Positions 1 to 5,269 of a stretch of DNA of 5,269 nt are shown in pieces. The stretch lies in the NCBI GenBank assembly GCA_030537915.1, contig JAUNUZ010000194.1, positions 1 to 5,269 on the forward strand, given 5' to 3'. The notes beneath the pieces are model-generated. The model saw nothing but the letters and a program-made list of their open reading frames with translations. It did no database searches and was not told the DNA's origin. The DNA comes from Micrococcales bacterium. GTDB lineage: Bacteria > Actinomycetota > Actinomycetes > Actinomycetales > Dermatophilaceae. A program made the translations under genes and the position numbers. The first letter of the stretch is position 1, and each line of letters begins with the position of its first letter.

Positions 1-315
1 GTGGCGCGCGACGTCGTCCGCCACCTCCTCGAGTGGTTCCCGGCCTTCCTCGCCTCGGGCGCGCAGATCGAGCTACCCGCGGGCCCGTCGGTCCACGACG
101 ATCCGGTGGGGGCGTGGGCCGATCAGACCGACGCGATCCAAACTATCCTCGAGGACCCCGCGAGTTCGGCGCGCACGCTGTCGAATCCACACATCGGCGA
201 TGTCCCTCTGCCCACCGCAATCGACCGGTTCTACACCGCCGATGTGTTTATGCACACGTGGGATCTGGCGCACGCGACCGGTCAGGACGAGCACCTGGAC
301 GCGGACATGCAGCGA
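1..315 (+). pseudogene. TIGR03086-family metal-binding protein (maleylpyruvate isomerase N-terminal/DinB-like fold), 5' end outside window, 3' end lost
   Basis: The frame reads ARDVVRHLLEW, then ELPAGPSVHDDPVGAW and FYTADVFMHTWDLAHATGQ. These are the conserved central blocks of the TIGR03086 family, small four-helix proteins related to mycothiol-dependent maleylpyruvate isomerase. His8 and His85 (counted from the window edge) sit in the blocks where the family carries metal ligands. The GTG at position 1 is very probably an internal Val: family members normally have about 40-50 more residues before this block, including a GW-containing motif. After about residue 104 (LDADM) the family resemblance stops. 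The frame stays open to 804 only because it reads the antisense of the intact AhpD-like gene, so about 60 or more C-terminal residues are missing. The exact enzyme substrate is unknown. The family assignment is from memory of its motifs. That the gene is broken is an inference. A natural but shortened variant, or a misassembly, cannot be excluded. Confidence 0.7.
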
Positions 316-642
316 TCAGTCGTCGTAGGCGTCGAGGGCAAGGGCCGCGTGCGCGAACGCACCTCCGGCGCGCATCTCGGCCGCCACCCAGATCGCCTCC
401 ATGACCTGTTCCTTGCTGGCACCGGCTCGCCGCGCCAGCTTCGTGTGGCCGCGGATGCAGTAGGGGCACTGGGTCACGTGGGCGACCGCGACGGCGATGA
501 GCTGCTTGGTCGTGGCGTCCACCGCGCCATCGGCGAAGGCGGCCTTGCTGAATGCGTCGAAGGCCGCATGCGTCTCGGGCGCGAGCGCTCGCCGCTCGTG
601 CGACATCTGGGGCGTGGCCTGGGGGTAGATCTCGTCGGACAT
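316..642 (-). CDS. Carboxymuconolactone decarboxylase family protein (AhpD-like)
   Basis: A complete 108-residue protein. The core motif is QCPYCIRGHTKLARRAG, with Cys59, Cys62 and His66 forming the CxxCxxxH site of the CMD/AhpD superfamily (PF02627). In AhpD this cysteine pair acts as a peroxidase/disulfide reductase with alkyl hydroperoxide reductase. In single-domain relatives like this one the partner is usually unknown, and this protein is much shorter than AhpD itself. The C-terminal EMRAGGAFAHAALALDAYDD is typical of short actinobacterial members, so the length looks full. The ATG is preceded by AGGGAG at 647-652, a close but acceptable ribosome-binding site. The stop of an upstream minus-strand frame (651-653) overlaps this site, which suggests translational coupling. 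A cytoplasmic thiol-redox role against peroxide is the likely function. True decarboxylation of carboxymuconolactone is unlikely without pca genes nearby. Confidence 0.93.
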   Translation of the reverse strand: MSDEIYPQATPQMSHERRALAPETHAAFDAFSKAAFADGAVDATTKQLIAVAVAHVTQCPYCIRGHTKLARRAGASKEQVMEAIWVAAEMRAGGAFAHAALALDAYDD

Positions 643-650
643 GATGCTCC

Positions 651-875
651 CTACGATGTGGTGACTGGTGCGATGACCGGTGGTGCAGGGGCGCTGGCTA
701 CTTTCGCCAGGATAGTCCGCTGCGCGGCGAGCAACTCGGGGTTGCAGTCTTTGACTTCGTTGGCGACGAGCGGTTCGATAATCTGCCGGCCCAGCTCGAG
801 GTGAGCTCGATGCAGGGGTAGCCGGGGTCCGCCGCCGTACTCTGGGTCGCCAGCAGCGGACCCCGGTTTAGTCAC
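651..875 (-). CDS. Unrecognised short reading frame, possibly a gene remnant, upstream of the AhpD-like gene
   Basis: The last ~55 codons read like a real protein: HRAHLELGRQIIEPLVANEV followed by a Cys-Asn-Pro-Glu-Leu-Leu turn, a predicted helix (AAQRTILAKVA) and a Pro-rich tail. Codons there mostly end in G or C. I do not recognise the family. The TAG stop lies 8 nt before the AhpD-like ATG and overlaps its ribosome-binding site, an operon-like arrangement. The start is uncertain. No ATG or GTG follows the inverted repeat at 820-868, so the nearest usable start is GTG at 873-875 (74 residues), which has no evident ribosome-binding site. The open frame continues to 1073, but the part before residue ~10 is Ser/Arg-rich and looks non-coding. 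It could be a small hypothetical protein, the 3' remnant of a larger gene, or chance. Low confidence. Confidence 0.3.
   Translation of the reverse strand: MTKPGSAAGDPEYGGGPRLPLHRAHLELGRQIIEPLVANEVKDCNPELLAAQRTILAKVASAPAPPVIAPVTTS
820..868. repeat. Long inverted repeat (11 bp perfect, 13 bp with one G-T), possible terminator or operator
   Basis: CCGGGGTCCGC at 822-832 is perfectly complementary to GCGGACCCCGG at 856-866. Adding the outer A820-T868 and the wobble pair G821-T867 gives a 13-bp stem around a 23-nt loop. On the plus strand the right arm is followed by TTTA, only a weak U-tract. It lies 16 nt after the stop at 804 that ends the plus-strand frame from the left edge, and within the start region of the unrecognised minus-strand frame. 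A transcription terminator for plus-strand reading is the simplest explanation. A protein-binding palindrome is the alternative. Confidence 0.5.
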
Positions 876-1105
876 GAATGAGGTGGCAGGAAGCAGGTAC
901 GCCGTGGCCGGCGAGAAGAGTTCCATGCCTGAACGTTGTCGGGAGGTGTCGGACGCGCGCGACGACCTGGCGGTGCCCCATCGCTGGCTGGTCGCGGACG
1001 AGATCTCCCGCACAGTCAAGATGGTGCGACTTCGCGGACGACTTCGCGCGATCGATCCAGCCTCGACACGCACCTCGCGTCCGCCGCGACCTAGGTGAGC
1101 GGCCC
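876..1105. other. Gene-poor stretch before the antiporter, no supported gene
   Basis: About 230 nt with open frames on both strands but no persuasive protein. A plus-strand frame from GTG 883 to the stop at 1098 (71 residues) ends inside the antiporter ribosome-binding site. Its sequence is Arg-rich with no domain I recognise. The antiporter frame itself is open back to 878, but those extra 76 residues are Arg/Trp/Pro-rich and not membrane-like. A 12-bp direct repeat occurs at 1027-1050 (unit CGACTTCGCG plus two bases, the first ten identical). The antiporter promoter probably lies here, but I cannot point to convincing -35/-10 boxes. Confidence 0.4.
1093..1098 (+). promoter_or_regulatory. 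Ribosome-binding site deciding the antiporter start
   Basis: AGGTGA lies 7 nt before GTG 1106. It selects this GTG over the in-frame ATG at 878, which would add 76 non-membrane, Arg-rich residues ahead of the first transmembrane helix. Confidence 0.7.
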
Positions 1106-2251
1106 GTGAACTTCGCCCAGCTCGCCCTCATCTGCCTCGTCGCGATTCTCGGGCCGCTGCTGCGCCTGTCGCGCGGGGTCCATGCGCCGGTCGTCATCGG
1201 GGAGCTTCTCGTCGGGCTGGCGCTGGGGGTGACCGGTCTGGGCATTCTGCACACAGGCGACCCCACGTTCTCCTTCCTCGCCGAGATCGGCTTCGGCCTG
1301 GTCATGTTCGTCGCCGGGACGCACGTGCCGCTGCGCGATCCGGGTTTGCGCTCGGGTGCACGCACGGGCTTGCTGCGGGCGGTGGGGATCGGAATACTCT
1401 CGGTGCCGGTAGGACTCGGCCTGGCGCACGCCTTCGGCACGGGCCACGGCTTGCTCTACGCCGTGTTGCTCACCTCGTCGTCTGCCTCGATCGTCATGCC
1501 AGCCCTGTCCGGAATGCCCCTGTCCGCACCGTCGCTCGTCGCGATGCTGCCCCAGCTCGCCATCGCTGACGCGGTCTGCATCGTGTTGCTGCCGCTCGCC
1601 ATCGATTCGAGTCACGCCCCGCGCGCGGCGCTGGGAGCGCTGACCGTCATCGTGGCGGGCGCGGGGGCCTATCTGCTCCTGCGCTGGCTCGAATCAAGCG
1701 GGTGGCGGCGCCTCGTCCACGAGGTCTCGGAGGAACGGGGGTTGGCCCTGGAGTTGCGGGTCTCGCTGACCCTGCTGTTCGGGCTCGCGGCTCTCGCCTC
1801 CGTCGGGCACATCTCGATCATGCTCGCCGGCTTCACCATGGGTTTGGCATATGCGGGCGTCGGCCCACCGCGGCGGCTCGCCAAGCAGCTCTTTGCCCTC
1901 ACCGAGGGCTTCTTCGGCCCGATCTTCTTCGTCTGGCTGGGTGCCTCGCTCAACCTGCGAGACCTAGCCGCACACCCCTCGGCCATCGCCCTAGGACTGG
2001 CTCTGGGCGCTTGCGCCGTCGTCCTGCACGCTCTGCCCGTGCTGAGCCGACAGCCCTGGCCCGTGGCCGTCGCGACAAGCGCGCAGCTCGGCGTCCCCGT
2101 CGGCGCGGCGACGCTCGGAGCCAGCCTCGGGGTCCTAGCCCCGGGGGAGGGCACCGCGTTGCTGCTCGGGGCTCTCGTGACGGTCGCCGCGGTCGCCGTG
2201 TGCTCCGGGCCCTTGTCGGCGATCGCCTGGGAAGGCGCGCAAGAGTCGTAG
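1106..2251 (+). CDS. CPA2-family monovalent cation/proton antiporter (membrane)
   Basis: A 381-residue, very hydrophobic protein with about 12 membrane helices and little else. It is a Na+/H+ exchanger domain protein (PF00999). Family marks: the early block APVVIGELLVGLALG (27-41), the broken-helix motif LTSSSASIVMPAL (122-134), the ion-site helix QLAIADAV (150-157), and PIFFVWLGASLNL (272-284), a CPA2/KefB-like signature. It should exchange K+ or Na+ for H+ across the cytoplasmic membrane for pH or ion balance. There is no C-terminal RCK/TrkA-N nucleotide-binding domain, so it is the short GerN/NapA-like architecture and not a Kef channel. Oddity: the paired acidic residues of the CPA2 site (DD) appear as Ala154-Asp155, keeping one carboxylate. 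Start GTG 1106 is chosen from the AGGTGA site and because the protein becomes hydrophobic at once. It ends convergently with the gene at 2308-2613. The ion transported cannot be told from sequence. Confidence 0.92.
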   Translation: MNFAQLALICLVAILGPLLRLSRGVHAPVVIGELLVGLALGVTGLGILHTGDPTFSFLAEIGFGLVMFVAGTHVPLRDPGLRSGARTGLLRAVGIGILSVPVGLGLAHAFGTGHGLLYAVLLTSSSASIVMPALSGMPLSAPSLVAMLPQLAIADAVCIVLLPLAIDSSHAPRAALGALTVIVAGAGAYLLLRWLESSGWRRLVHEVSEERGLALELRVSLTLLFGLAALASVGHISIMLAGFTMGLAYAGVGPPRRLAKQLFALTEGFFGPIFFVWLGASLNLRDLAAHPSAIALGLALGACAVVLHALPVLSRQPWPVAVATSAQLGVPVGAATLGASLGVLAPGEGTALLLGALVTVAAVAVCSGPLSAIAWEGAQES

Positions 2252-2253
2252 GA

Positions 2254-2289
2254 CCCCGAATTCCAGGCGGCCGCGCCCCTACTTCGGGG
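2254..2289. terminator. Nested hairpin between convergent genes
   Basis: CCCCGAA (2254-2260) pairs with TTCGGGG (2283-2289). Inside the loop GGCG (2266-2269) pairs with CGCC (2274-2277) around a 4-nt loop. The structure begins 2 nt after the antiporter stop and ends 18 nt from the stop of the minus-strand gene, so it can serve transcripts from both sides. There is no clear U-tract, which is common in actinobacterial terminators. Confidence 0.5.
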
Positions 2290-2307
2290 GAGGCCGGGAG
2301 CTGGCGC

Positions 2308-2613
2308 TCAGGAGGGGTCCGCGGGACCGATCGCGTCCAGGTAGGCGGTGAGGGCTGCCTCGTCCCAGCGCGACTCCAGGTCGGCGCTGACCCGCTCGGA
2401 GACCGTCGTGATGTCGCCTTCGGCCGGGATCCACGCACCGCGGGACCAACCCGCCAGATAGTCGTCGCTATCTGTCGAACCGAGCCGCATCGCCGCCTCG
2501 TCGATCGCCTCCTGGAAGCGGGACGCGAGGGAGACCTTGACGGTCTCGTCCCCTTCGCGGATGGTCACCAGGGACGGCAGGTCGCGCCACGACATGATTT
2601 GGTAGTCGGCCAT
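2308..2613 (-). CDS. Small 'virulence factor' domain family protein (PF13769-like)
   Basis: A soluble 101-residue protein. It opens MADYQIMSWRDLP, followed by a short beta-hairpin (SLVTIREGDETVKVSL) and the family-like block RFQEAIDEAAMRLGSTDSDD with YLAGW directly after. This matches the small domain that databases label 'virulence factor' (PF13769). The name is historical: the family is widespread in harmless bacteria, its molecular role is not established, and nothing here implies pathogenicity. The C-terminal part (Val81-Ser101) is an acidic helix. ATG 2613 is chosen because homologous sequence starts there and the longer open frame upstream reads as Arg/Pro/Ser-rich noise overlapping the hydrolase start. 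No strong ribosome-binding site is visible, so the mRNA may be nearly leaderless. It is divergent from the hydrolase across 67 nt, so the two promoters share that gap. Confidence 0.8.
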   Translation of the reverse strand: MADYQIMSWRDLPSLVTIREGDETVKVSLASRFQEAIDEAAMRLGSTDSDDYLAGWSRGAWIPAEGDITTVSERVSADLESRWDEAALTAYLDAIGPADPS

Positions 2614-2680
2614 GTCCGCATCGTCGCACGAGTCGCTCGAACCGTGCGCAGGTGCAGGACGAAGGCAGCGAGGCGCCAGA
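2614..2680. promoter_or_regulatory. Shared divergent promoter region
   Basis: This 67-nt gap separates two divergently read starts, so promoters for both must lie here or overlap the coding ends. I see no convincing -35/-10 pair. GAGG at 2670-2673 is the hydrolase ribosome-binding site. The inference rests on gene arrangement only. Confidence 0.35.
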
Positions 2681-3712
2681 ATGATCGTCATGACTGGGTT
2701 CCGGGACGGCCGCTGGACTGTCGTTGCGCTCTTGGCGGGGCTCTTGGGTTTCGTGTGGTTGGCGGTGCCCGCGTGGGTCGCCCTCACTCGGTTCGACGTC
2801 CTGCGCGCGGGGCATCCGGCCTATCCGGTCGCGCTTGCGGTCAGCGTCCTCATCGGTGCTGTGCTCCTGGTGCTCGTGGCAAGGACGCGGCTGCGTGGGG
2901 CTTCGCAGGGGCGGCACCCGGCCCGGCGCTGGCTGGGCGTCGCCGCTGTGCTTGCGGGAGTTCTCGCCACGGCCCTCGTGCCGGGCGGTCTGGCCTGGCT
3001 GCGCCCTTTCGCGGCGAGTCCGATCGCGGTCGAGGCGATGCGGGGCACGGGTGCCGTCGAGGTGACCCAGGACTCCTCGTCCATCACGCTCACTCCGATC
3101 GCGCGCACCCCGATGGCGCCGCCGGCAGCGAGCGCGGCGGGGTCCGCCACGGCGGGCGCGAGGACCGGGCTCATCTTCCAGCCCGGCGCCCGAGTCGACC
3201 CCCGCGCCTACGTGCCACTGCTGGCGGAAGTTGCGGCGCGGGGCCACCCGATCGTCATCGTCAAGCAGCCCTTCGACCTCGCCTTCACCGCGCTCGCCGC
3301 CCCCTTCGGGGTGATGGACGCGCGTCCGCAGGTGCACCGTTGGGTCGTAGCAGGGCACAGTCTCGGCGCGGTTGCCGCCGCACGCGCCGCCGCACCGGCT
3401 GCTACCCCGCGTGATCCCCGCATCGTCGGGTTGGCGCTGTGGGCCGGCTACCCCGACGACTCCACAACGGTGCGGGACCTGCCGGTCCTCTCGGTCTACG
3501 GCACCGCCGACGGGCTCGCGACCCCGGCGAAAGTCGACGCATCCCGACGACTGTTGCCGTCGGACACCGCCTTCGTTGCGGTCGACGGCGGCGTGCACGC
3601 CTACTTCGGGGACTACGGCGAGCAGCCCGGCGACGGCACCCCGACGATCGACCGGACCTCCGCGCAGCGCATCATCGCAGACGCGACCGCGTCCTTCCTC
3701 GGTCGCAACTGA
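2681..3712 (+). CDS. Membrane-anchored alpha/beta hydrolase
   Basis: A 343-residue protein. Three N-terminal hydrophobic helices (about 12-34, 47-67 and 85-106) are followed by an Ala/Thr/Pro-rich linker (about 140-160) and an alpha/beta-hydrolase domain (about 162-341) of the Abhydrolase_5/dienelactone hydrolase-like type. The nucleophile elbow is GHSLG with Ser227. The likely acid is Asp277 in YGTADGL and the catalytic His is His306 in GGVHAYFGDYG, so the triad is complete and in normal order. The substrate is unknown (an ester or thioester is typical of the fold). With three helices the catalytic domain would sit on the opposite side from the N-terminus. ATG 2681 is chosen from GAGG at 2670-2673, 7 nt upstream. 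ATG 2690 is a near alternative, and the in-frame ATG at 2612 would overlap the divergent gene and add a non-hydrophobic stretch. It is convergent with the PAP2 gene across a hairpin. Confidence 0.9.
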   Translation: MIVMTGFRDGRWTVVALLAGLLGFVWLAVPAWVALTRFDVLRAGHPAYPVALAVSVLIGAVLLVLVARTRLRGASQGRHPARRWLGVAAVLAGVLATALVPGGLAWLRPFAASPIAVEAMRGTGAVEVTQDSSSITLTPIARTPMAPPAASAAGSATAGARTGLIFQPGARVDPRAYVPLLAEVAARGHPIVIVKQPFDLAFTALAAPFGVMDARPQVHRWVVAGHSLGAVAAARAAAPAATPRDPRIVGLALWAGYPDDSTTVRDLPVLSVYGTADGLATPAKVDASRRLLPSDTAFVAVDGGVHAYFGDYGEQPGDGTPTIDRTSAQRIIADATASFLGRN

Positions 3713-3760
3713 GCGAGCCCGGCCGACCGCAGGCACCTCACGCAGTGTCGGTCCGCCTGT

Positions 3761-3786
3761 CCGGAAGACGCCACCGGGTCTTCCGG
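3761..3786. terminator. Bidirectional intergenic hairpin between convergent hydrolase and PAP2 genes
   Basis: CCGGAAGAC (3761-3769) is perfectly complementary to GTCTTCCGG (3778-3786) with an 8-nt loop. Three further wobble T-G/G-T pairs can extend the base (3758-3760 with 3787-3789). It lies centrally in the 86-nt gap between the stops at 3712 and 3799. No U-tract follows on either strand, as is usual for GC-rich actinobacterial terminators. Confidence 0.7.
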
Positions 3787-3798
3787 GTGCCGCTCGCG

Positions 3799-4614
3799 TC
3801 ACGGGGTCACCGCGGGCTCGTCATCGGGACTGCCTGCGGCTGGGCGCTGGGTGCGCTCCCGCAGCGTCAGGACCAGCCGGTGACCGGTGATGATCAGCGT
3901 GAGCCAGGCCCCACCCAGAGCCCAGCCGACGAGCACATCGGTGAGCCAGTGGTGCCCGAGGTAGACCCTCGACAGGCCCATGAGCAGCGCGAAGAGGATC
4001 GCGCACCCGAGGATGAACCACCGGGTGCGCTTGCGGTGCGCTCGGATGACGAGCAGGTAGGCGATGAGGCCGCCGATGACGACGGAGTTCAGGGCGTGGC
4101 CGCTGGGGAACGACGGTGACCACTCATACGGCGGGACGGCCCACACATGCGGCGGCCGGACGCGGTCGATGTAGTTCTTGCCGACGACCGTCATCGTCAG
4201 GGAGCCGGCCCCGGCAATGACCATGAGTAGGAGAGGAGTCCAAGAGCGCCACCGTCGGGACAGCCACACCGCAACGATCGCCGCGAGGATCGGCTCCGCG
4301 ATCGGGCCGCCCACCGTGGTGAAGGCATAGGCGAACACGGTGAGCCACGATTCACGGACCGCGACCATGTCCGAGAGCACCGGCTGGTCGAAGAGAGCGA
4401 CGCCGTCGTGCTGGCTGACCGCCTCGTAAAGCTCACCCGAGGTCCAGGTGAGCAGACCCATGACGAGCGAGCCCACCAGCATGATGACGAGCAGCAAGGC
4501 GAACTCGCCGGGTCGCGCGAAGGCTCGGGTGGCACCTGCGGCCAGCACCCGGCCCGGCCAGCTCTTCCAGTGCGACAGGTGCCGGTCGCCGATGTGCTCG
4601 TCCTCGTGGGCCAT
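3799..4614 (-). CDS. PAP2-superfamily membrane phosphatase (lipid phosphatase type)
   Basis: A 271-residue protein with about six membrane helices and the full three-part PAP2 active site (PF01569): KNYIDRVRP (Lys146, Arg153), PSGH (170-173, His173 the general acid) and SRxxxxxHxxxD (Ser215, Arg216, nucleophile His222, Asp226). Enzymes of this class remove phosphate from membrane lipids such as phosphatidate, phosphatidylglycerophosphate or undecaprenyl pyrophosphate, with the site facing the outside. Which lipid is used here cannot be told. The N-terminal 30 residues are polar and His/Asp-rich, and the C-terminal tail is charged and soluble. ATG 4614 has only a poor ribosome-binding site (AGG directly adjoining). 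No better in-frame start is seen upstream, and an inverted repeat covers this start codon. Lone gene, divergent from the gene at 4781. Confidence 0.93.
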   Translation of the reverse strand: MAHEDEHIGDRHLSHWKSWPGRVLAAGATRAFARPGEFALLLVIMLVGSLVMGLLTWTSGELYEAVSQHDGVALFDQPVLSDMVAVRESWLTVFAYAFTTVGGPIAEPILAAIVAVWLSRRWRSWTPLLLMVIAGAGSLTMTVVGKNYIDRVRPPHVWAVPPYEWSPSFPSGHALNSVVIGGLIAYLLVIRAHRKRTRWFILGCAILFALLMGLSRVYLGHHWLTDVLVGWALGGAWLTLIITGHRLVLTLRERTQRPAAGSPDDEPAVTP

Positions 4615-4665
4615 CCTGCAACCGTAGGCCGGTCGCTGCCCAAGCGCGCGTGCGCCGCAGGATGG
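4611..4665. repeat. 9-bp inverted repeat over the PAP2 start codon
   Basis: CCATCCTGC (4611-4619) is perfectly complementary to GCAGGATGG (4657-4665), with a 37-nt loop. On the PAP2 mRNA the stem would bury the ATG and the bases just before it. A repeat of this length at this spacing is expected about once by chance in a window this size, so function is uncertain. Confidence 0.35.
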
Positions 4666-4780
4666 TTGGGGGATAGGCAGCTGTCACATGCCGCCGGCCA
4701 CGGATTGTGCTGCTGCAGACCGAGTCGCGGACGGTCGAGATGCGAAATGCCGGCGTTGTCCGCACGAGGAGAATGGGTGC
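4615..4780. promoter_or_regulatory. Divergent intergenic region (promoters for PAP2 and the right-end gene)
   Basis: This 166-nt gap lies between two divergent starts, so promoters for both should be here. AGGAG at 4767-4771 is the ribosome-binding site of the right-hand gene. No clear -35/-10 boxes, RNA gene or small ORF is recognised. Confidence 0.4.
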
Positions 4781-5269
4781 ATGTCGGTGCGATTCGAGTG
4801 GGTTCCTGATCTCGCGCGGGGCGAGTGGCTTCGCCCTATGGAAGCCGAGCCGTTCGGCAGCATCCTGTCAGTGGTGCCTCGCGGTTTCGAGGCCTACGCG
4901 CGCGTGTTCCATCCTGTTGAGCGCGACCGTCCGCAGGAGACGAAGACGTGGCAGGGCGTCGATCAAAGGACGTTCTTCCACGATGTCGCTGACATCGAGG
5001 CGGCGCTGGAGACGCAGCGCACCACCTGGGCTCAGGCTGCGGCATCGTTCGGAACGACCATGCACGCTCAGGCGCAGTATGCCCGGCTCGTGAGGTGCGC
5101 CTATGGCGACGTCGACGGGGCGGTCGCTGCAGACGGCTGGCGCTACGGCGACACGCTCGAGGGCTGTTTGGACGCCGCGTCGCTCTCTGCGGCAGCCGGT
5201 GTTCTCGCCCGTCACACCGCGACTCCGGATGCCGGCGTCGCCGCTATCTGGGAGGGATGGGGCGGCCTG
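4781..5269 (+). CDS. Conserved-looking protein of unknown function, 3' end cut by window
   Basis: An open frame of 163 codons from ATG 4781 to the window end without a stop. AGGAG at 4767-4771 lies 9 nt before the ATG. It begins MSVRFEWVPDLARGEWLRPM and continues with blocks FGSILSVVPRGFEAYARVF, KTWQGVDQRTFF and, near the edge, IWEGWGG. It is soluble, with no signal peptide or membrane helix, and rich in aromatic residues. Balanced composition, the G/C third-position bias and a normal amino-acid pattern show it is really coding. The other frames here are Arg/Ser-rich shadows. It resembles hypothetical proteins I associate with actinobacterial genomes, but I know no function or Pfam domain for it. 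It is divergent from the PAP2 gene, which gives no functional hint. The missing part lies beyond the window. Confidence 0.85.
   Translation, partial: MSVRFEWVPDLARGEWLRPMEAEPFGSILSVVPRGFEAYARVFHPVERDRPQETKTWQGVDQRTFFHDVADIEAALETQRTTWAQAAASFGTTMHAQAQYARLVRCAYGDVDGAVAADGWRYGDTLEGCLDAASLSAAAGVLARHTATPDAGVAAIWEGWGGL

Noticed and set aside
1..804. Single 267-codon plus-strand gene covering the whole left end
   Set aside because: From about codon 105 it is only the antisense of the intact AhpD-like gene and then Ala/Ser-rich noise; no family resemblance continues.
883..1098. 71-residue plus-strand leader ORF before the antiporter
   Set aside because: No recognisable motif and no clear ribosome-binding site; its stop inside the antiporter AGGTGA could be chance, so it is noted but not called.
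878..1105. 76-residue N-terminal extension of the antiporter from ATG 878
   Set aside because: It is Arg/Trp/Pro-rich, lacks membrane character and a ribosome-binding site, while GTG 1106 has AGGTGA in place.
868..1615. Minus-strand open frames antisense to the antiporter start
   Set aside because: Arg/Gln/Asp-rich or Pro/Ser/Arg-rich shadow sequence without domains; the plus-strand antiporter explains this region.
1702..3414. 570-codon plus-strand open frame
   Set aside because: Arg/Gly-rich shadow crossing the antiporter, the minus-strand small gene and the hydrolase; typical long spurious frame of high-GC DNA.
2468..3802. 444-codon minus-strand open frame opposite the hydrolase
   Set aside because: Composition is Arg/Gly/Asp-rich low-complexity antisense of a gene with an intact catalytic triad.
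3439..4119. 226-codon plus-strand frame across the hydrolase end and PAP2 antisense
   Set aside because: Crosses a terminator hairpin between convergent genes and is Arg-rich shadow sequence.
1..5269. Mobile element, CRISPR array, toxin-antitoxin pair, phage or defence genes
   Set aside because: No transposase, integrase, regularly spaced repeats, or paired small toxin/antitoxin frames were found on either strand.

Overview
The window is very G+C-rich. Codons end mostly in G or C, genes start with ATG or GTG behind purine-rich ribosome-binding sites, and several products belong to families typical of Actinomycetota (a TIGR03086/mycothiol-type metal-binding protein, a short 'virulence factor' domain protein, and a PAP2 phosphatase with an Ala/Arg-rich N-terminus). 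A high-GC actinobacterium is well supported. The order Micrococcales is a guess from the general look of the proteins.

Layout from left to right. (1) Positions 1-315 hold an internal piece of a TIGR03086-family gene that starts before the window and loses its family resemblance just before the stop codon of the next gene. (2) Positions 316-642, minus strand, are an intact carboxymuconolactone decarboxylase/AhpD-like gene. A short, unrecognised minus-strand reading frame, ending 8 nt before its ATG, lies upstream. (3) About 643-1105 is otherwise poor in genes and carries a strong inverted repeat (820-868). (4) Positions 1106-2251, plus strand, encode a CPA2-type cation/proton antiporter. (5) Positions 2308-2613, minus strand, encode a small 'virulence factor' family protein. 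It is convergent with the antiporter across a hairpin region and divergent from (6) a membrane-anchored alpha/beta hydrolase at 2681-3712, plus strand. (7) A clean hairpin at 3761-3786 separates the hydrolase from the convergent PAP2 phosphatase at 3799-4614, minus strand. (8) From 4781 to the window edge, plus strand, an unrecognised but clearly coding protein is cut off by the window end.

The genes alternate in strand and look like single transcription units, not one pathway. The only possible operon is the unrecognised minus-strand frame plus the AhpD-like gene. I see no tRNA, rRNA, CRISPR array, insertion sequence, integrase or phage gene, and no defence or biosynthetic cluster. This is mostly ordinary chromosomal housekeeping sequence. 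The real oddities are the truncation junction near 300-316, the gene-poor 643-1105 stretch with its inverted repeat, and the changed ion-site motif in the antiporter. I found no convincing new system.
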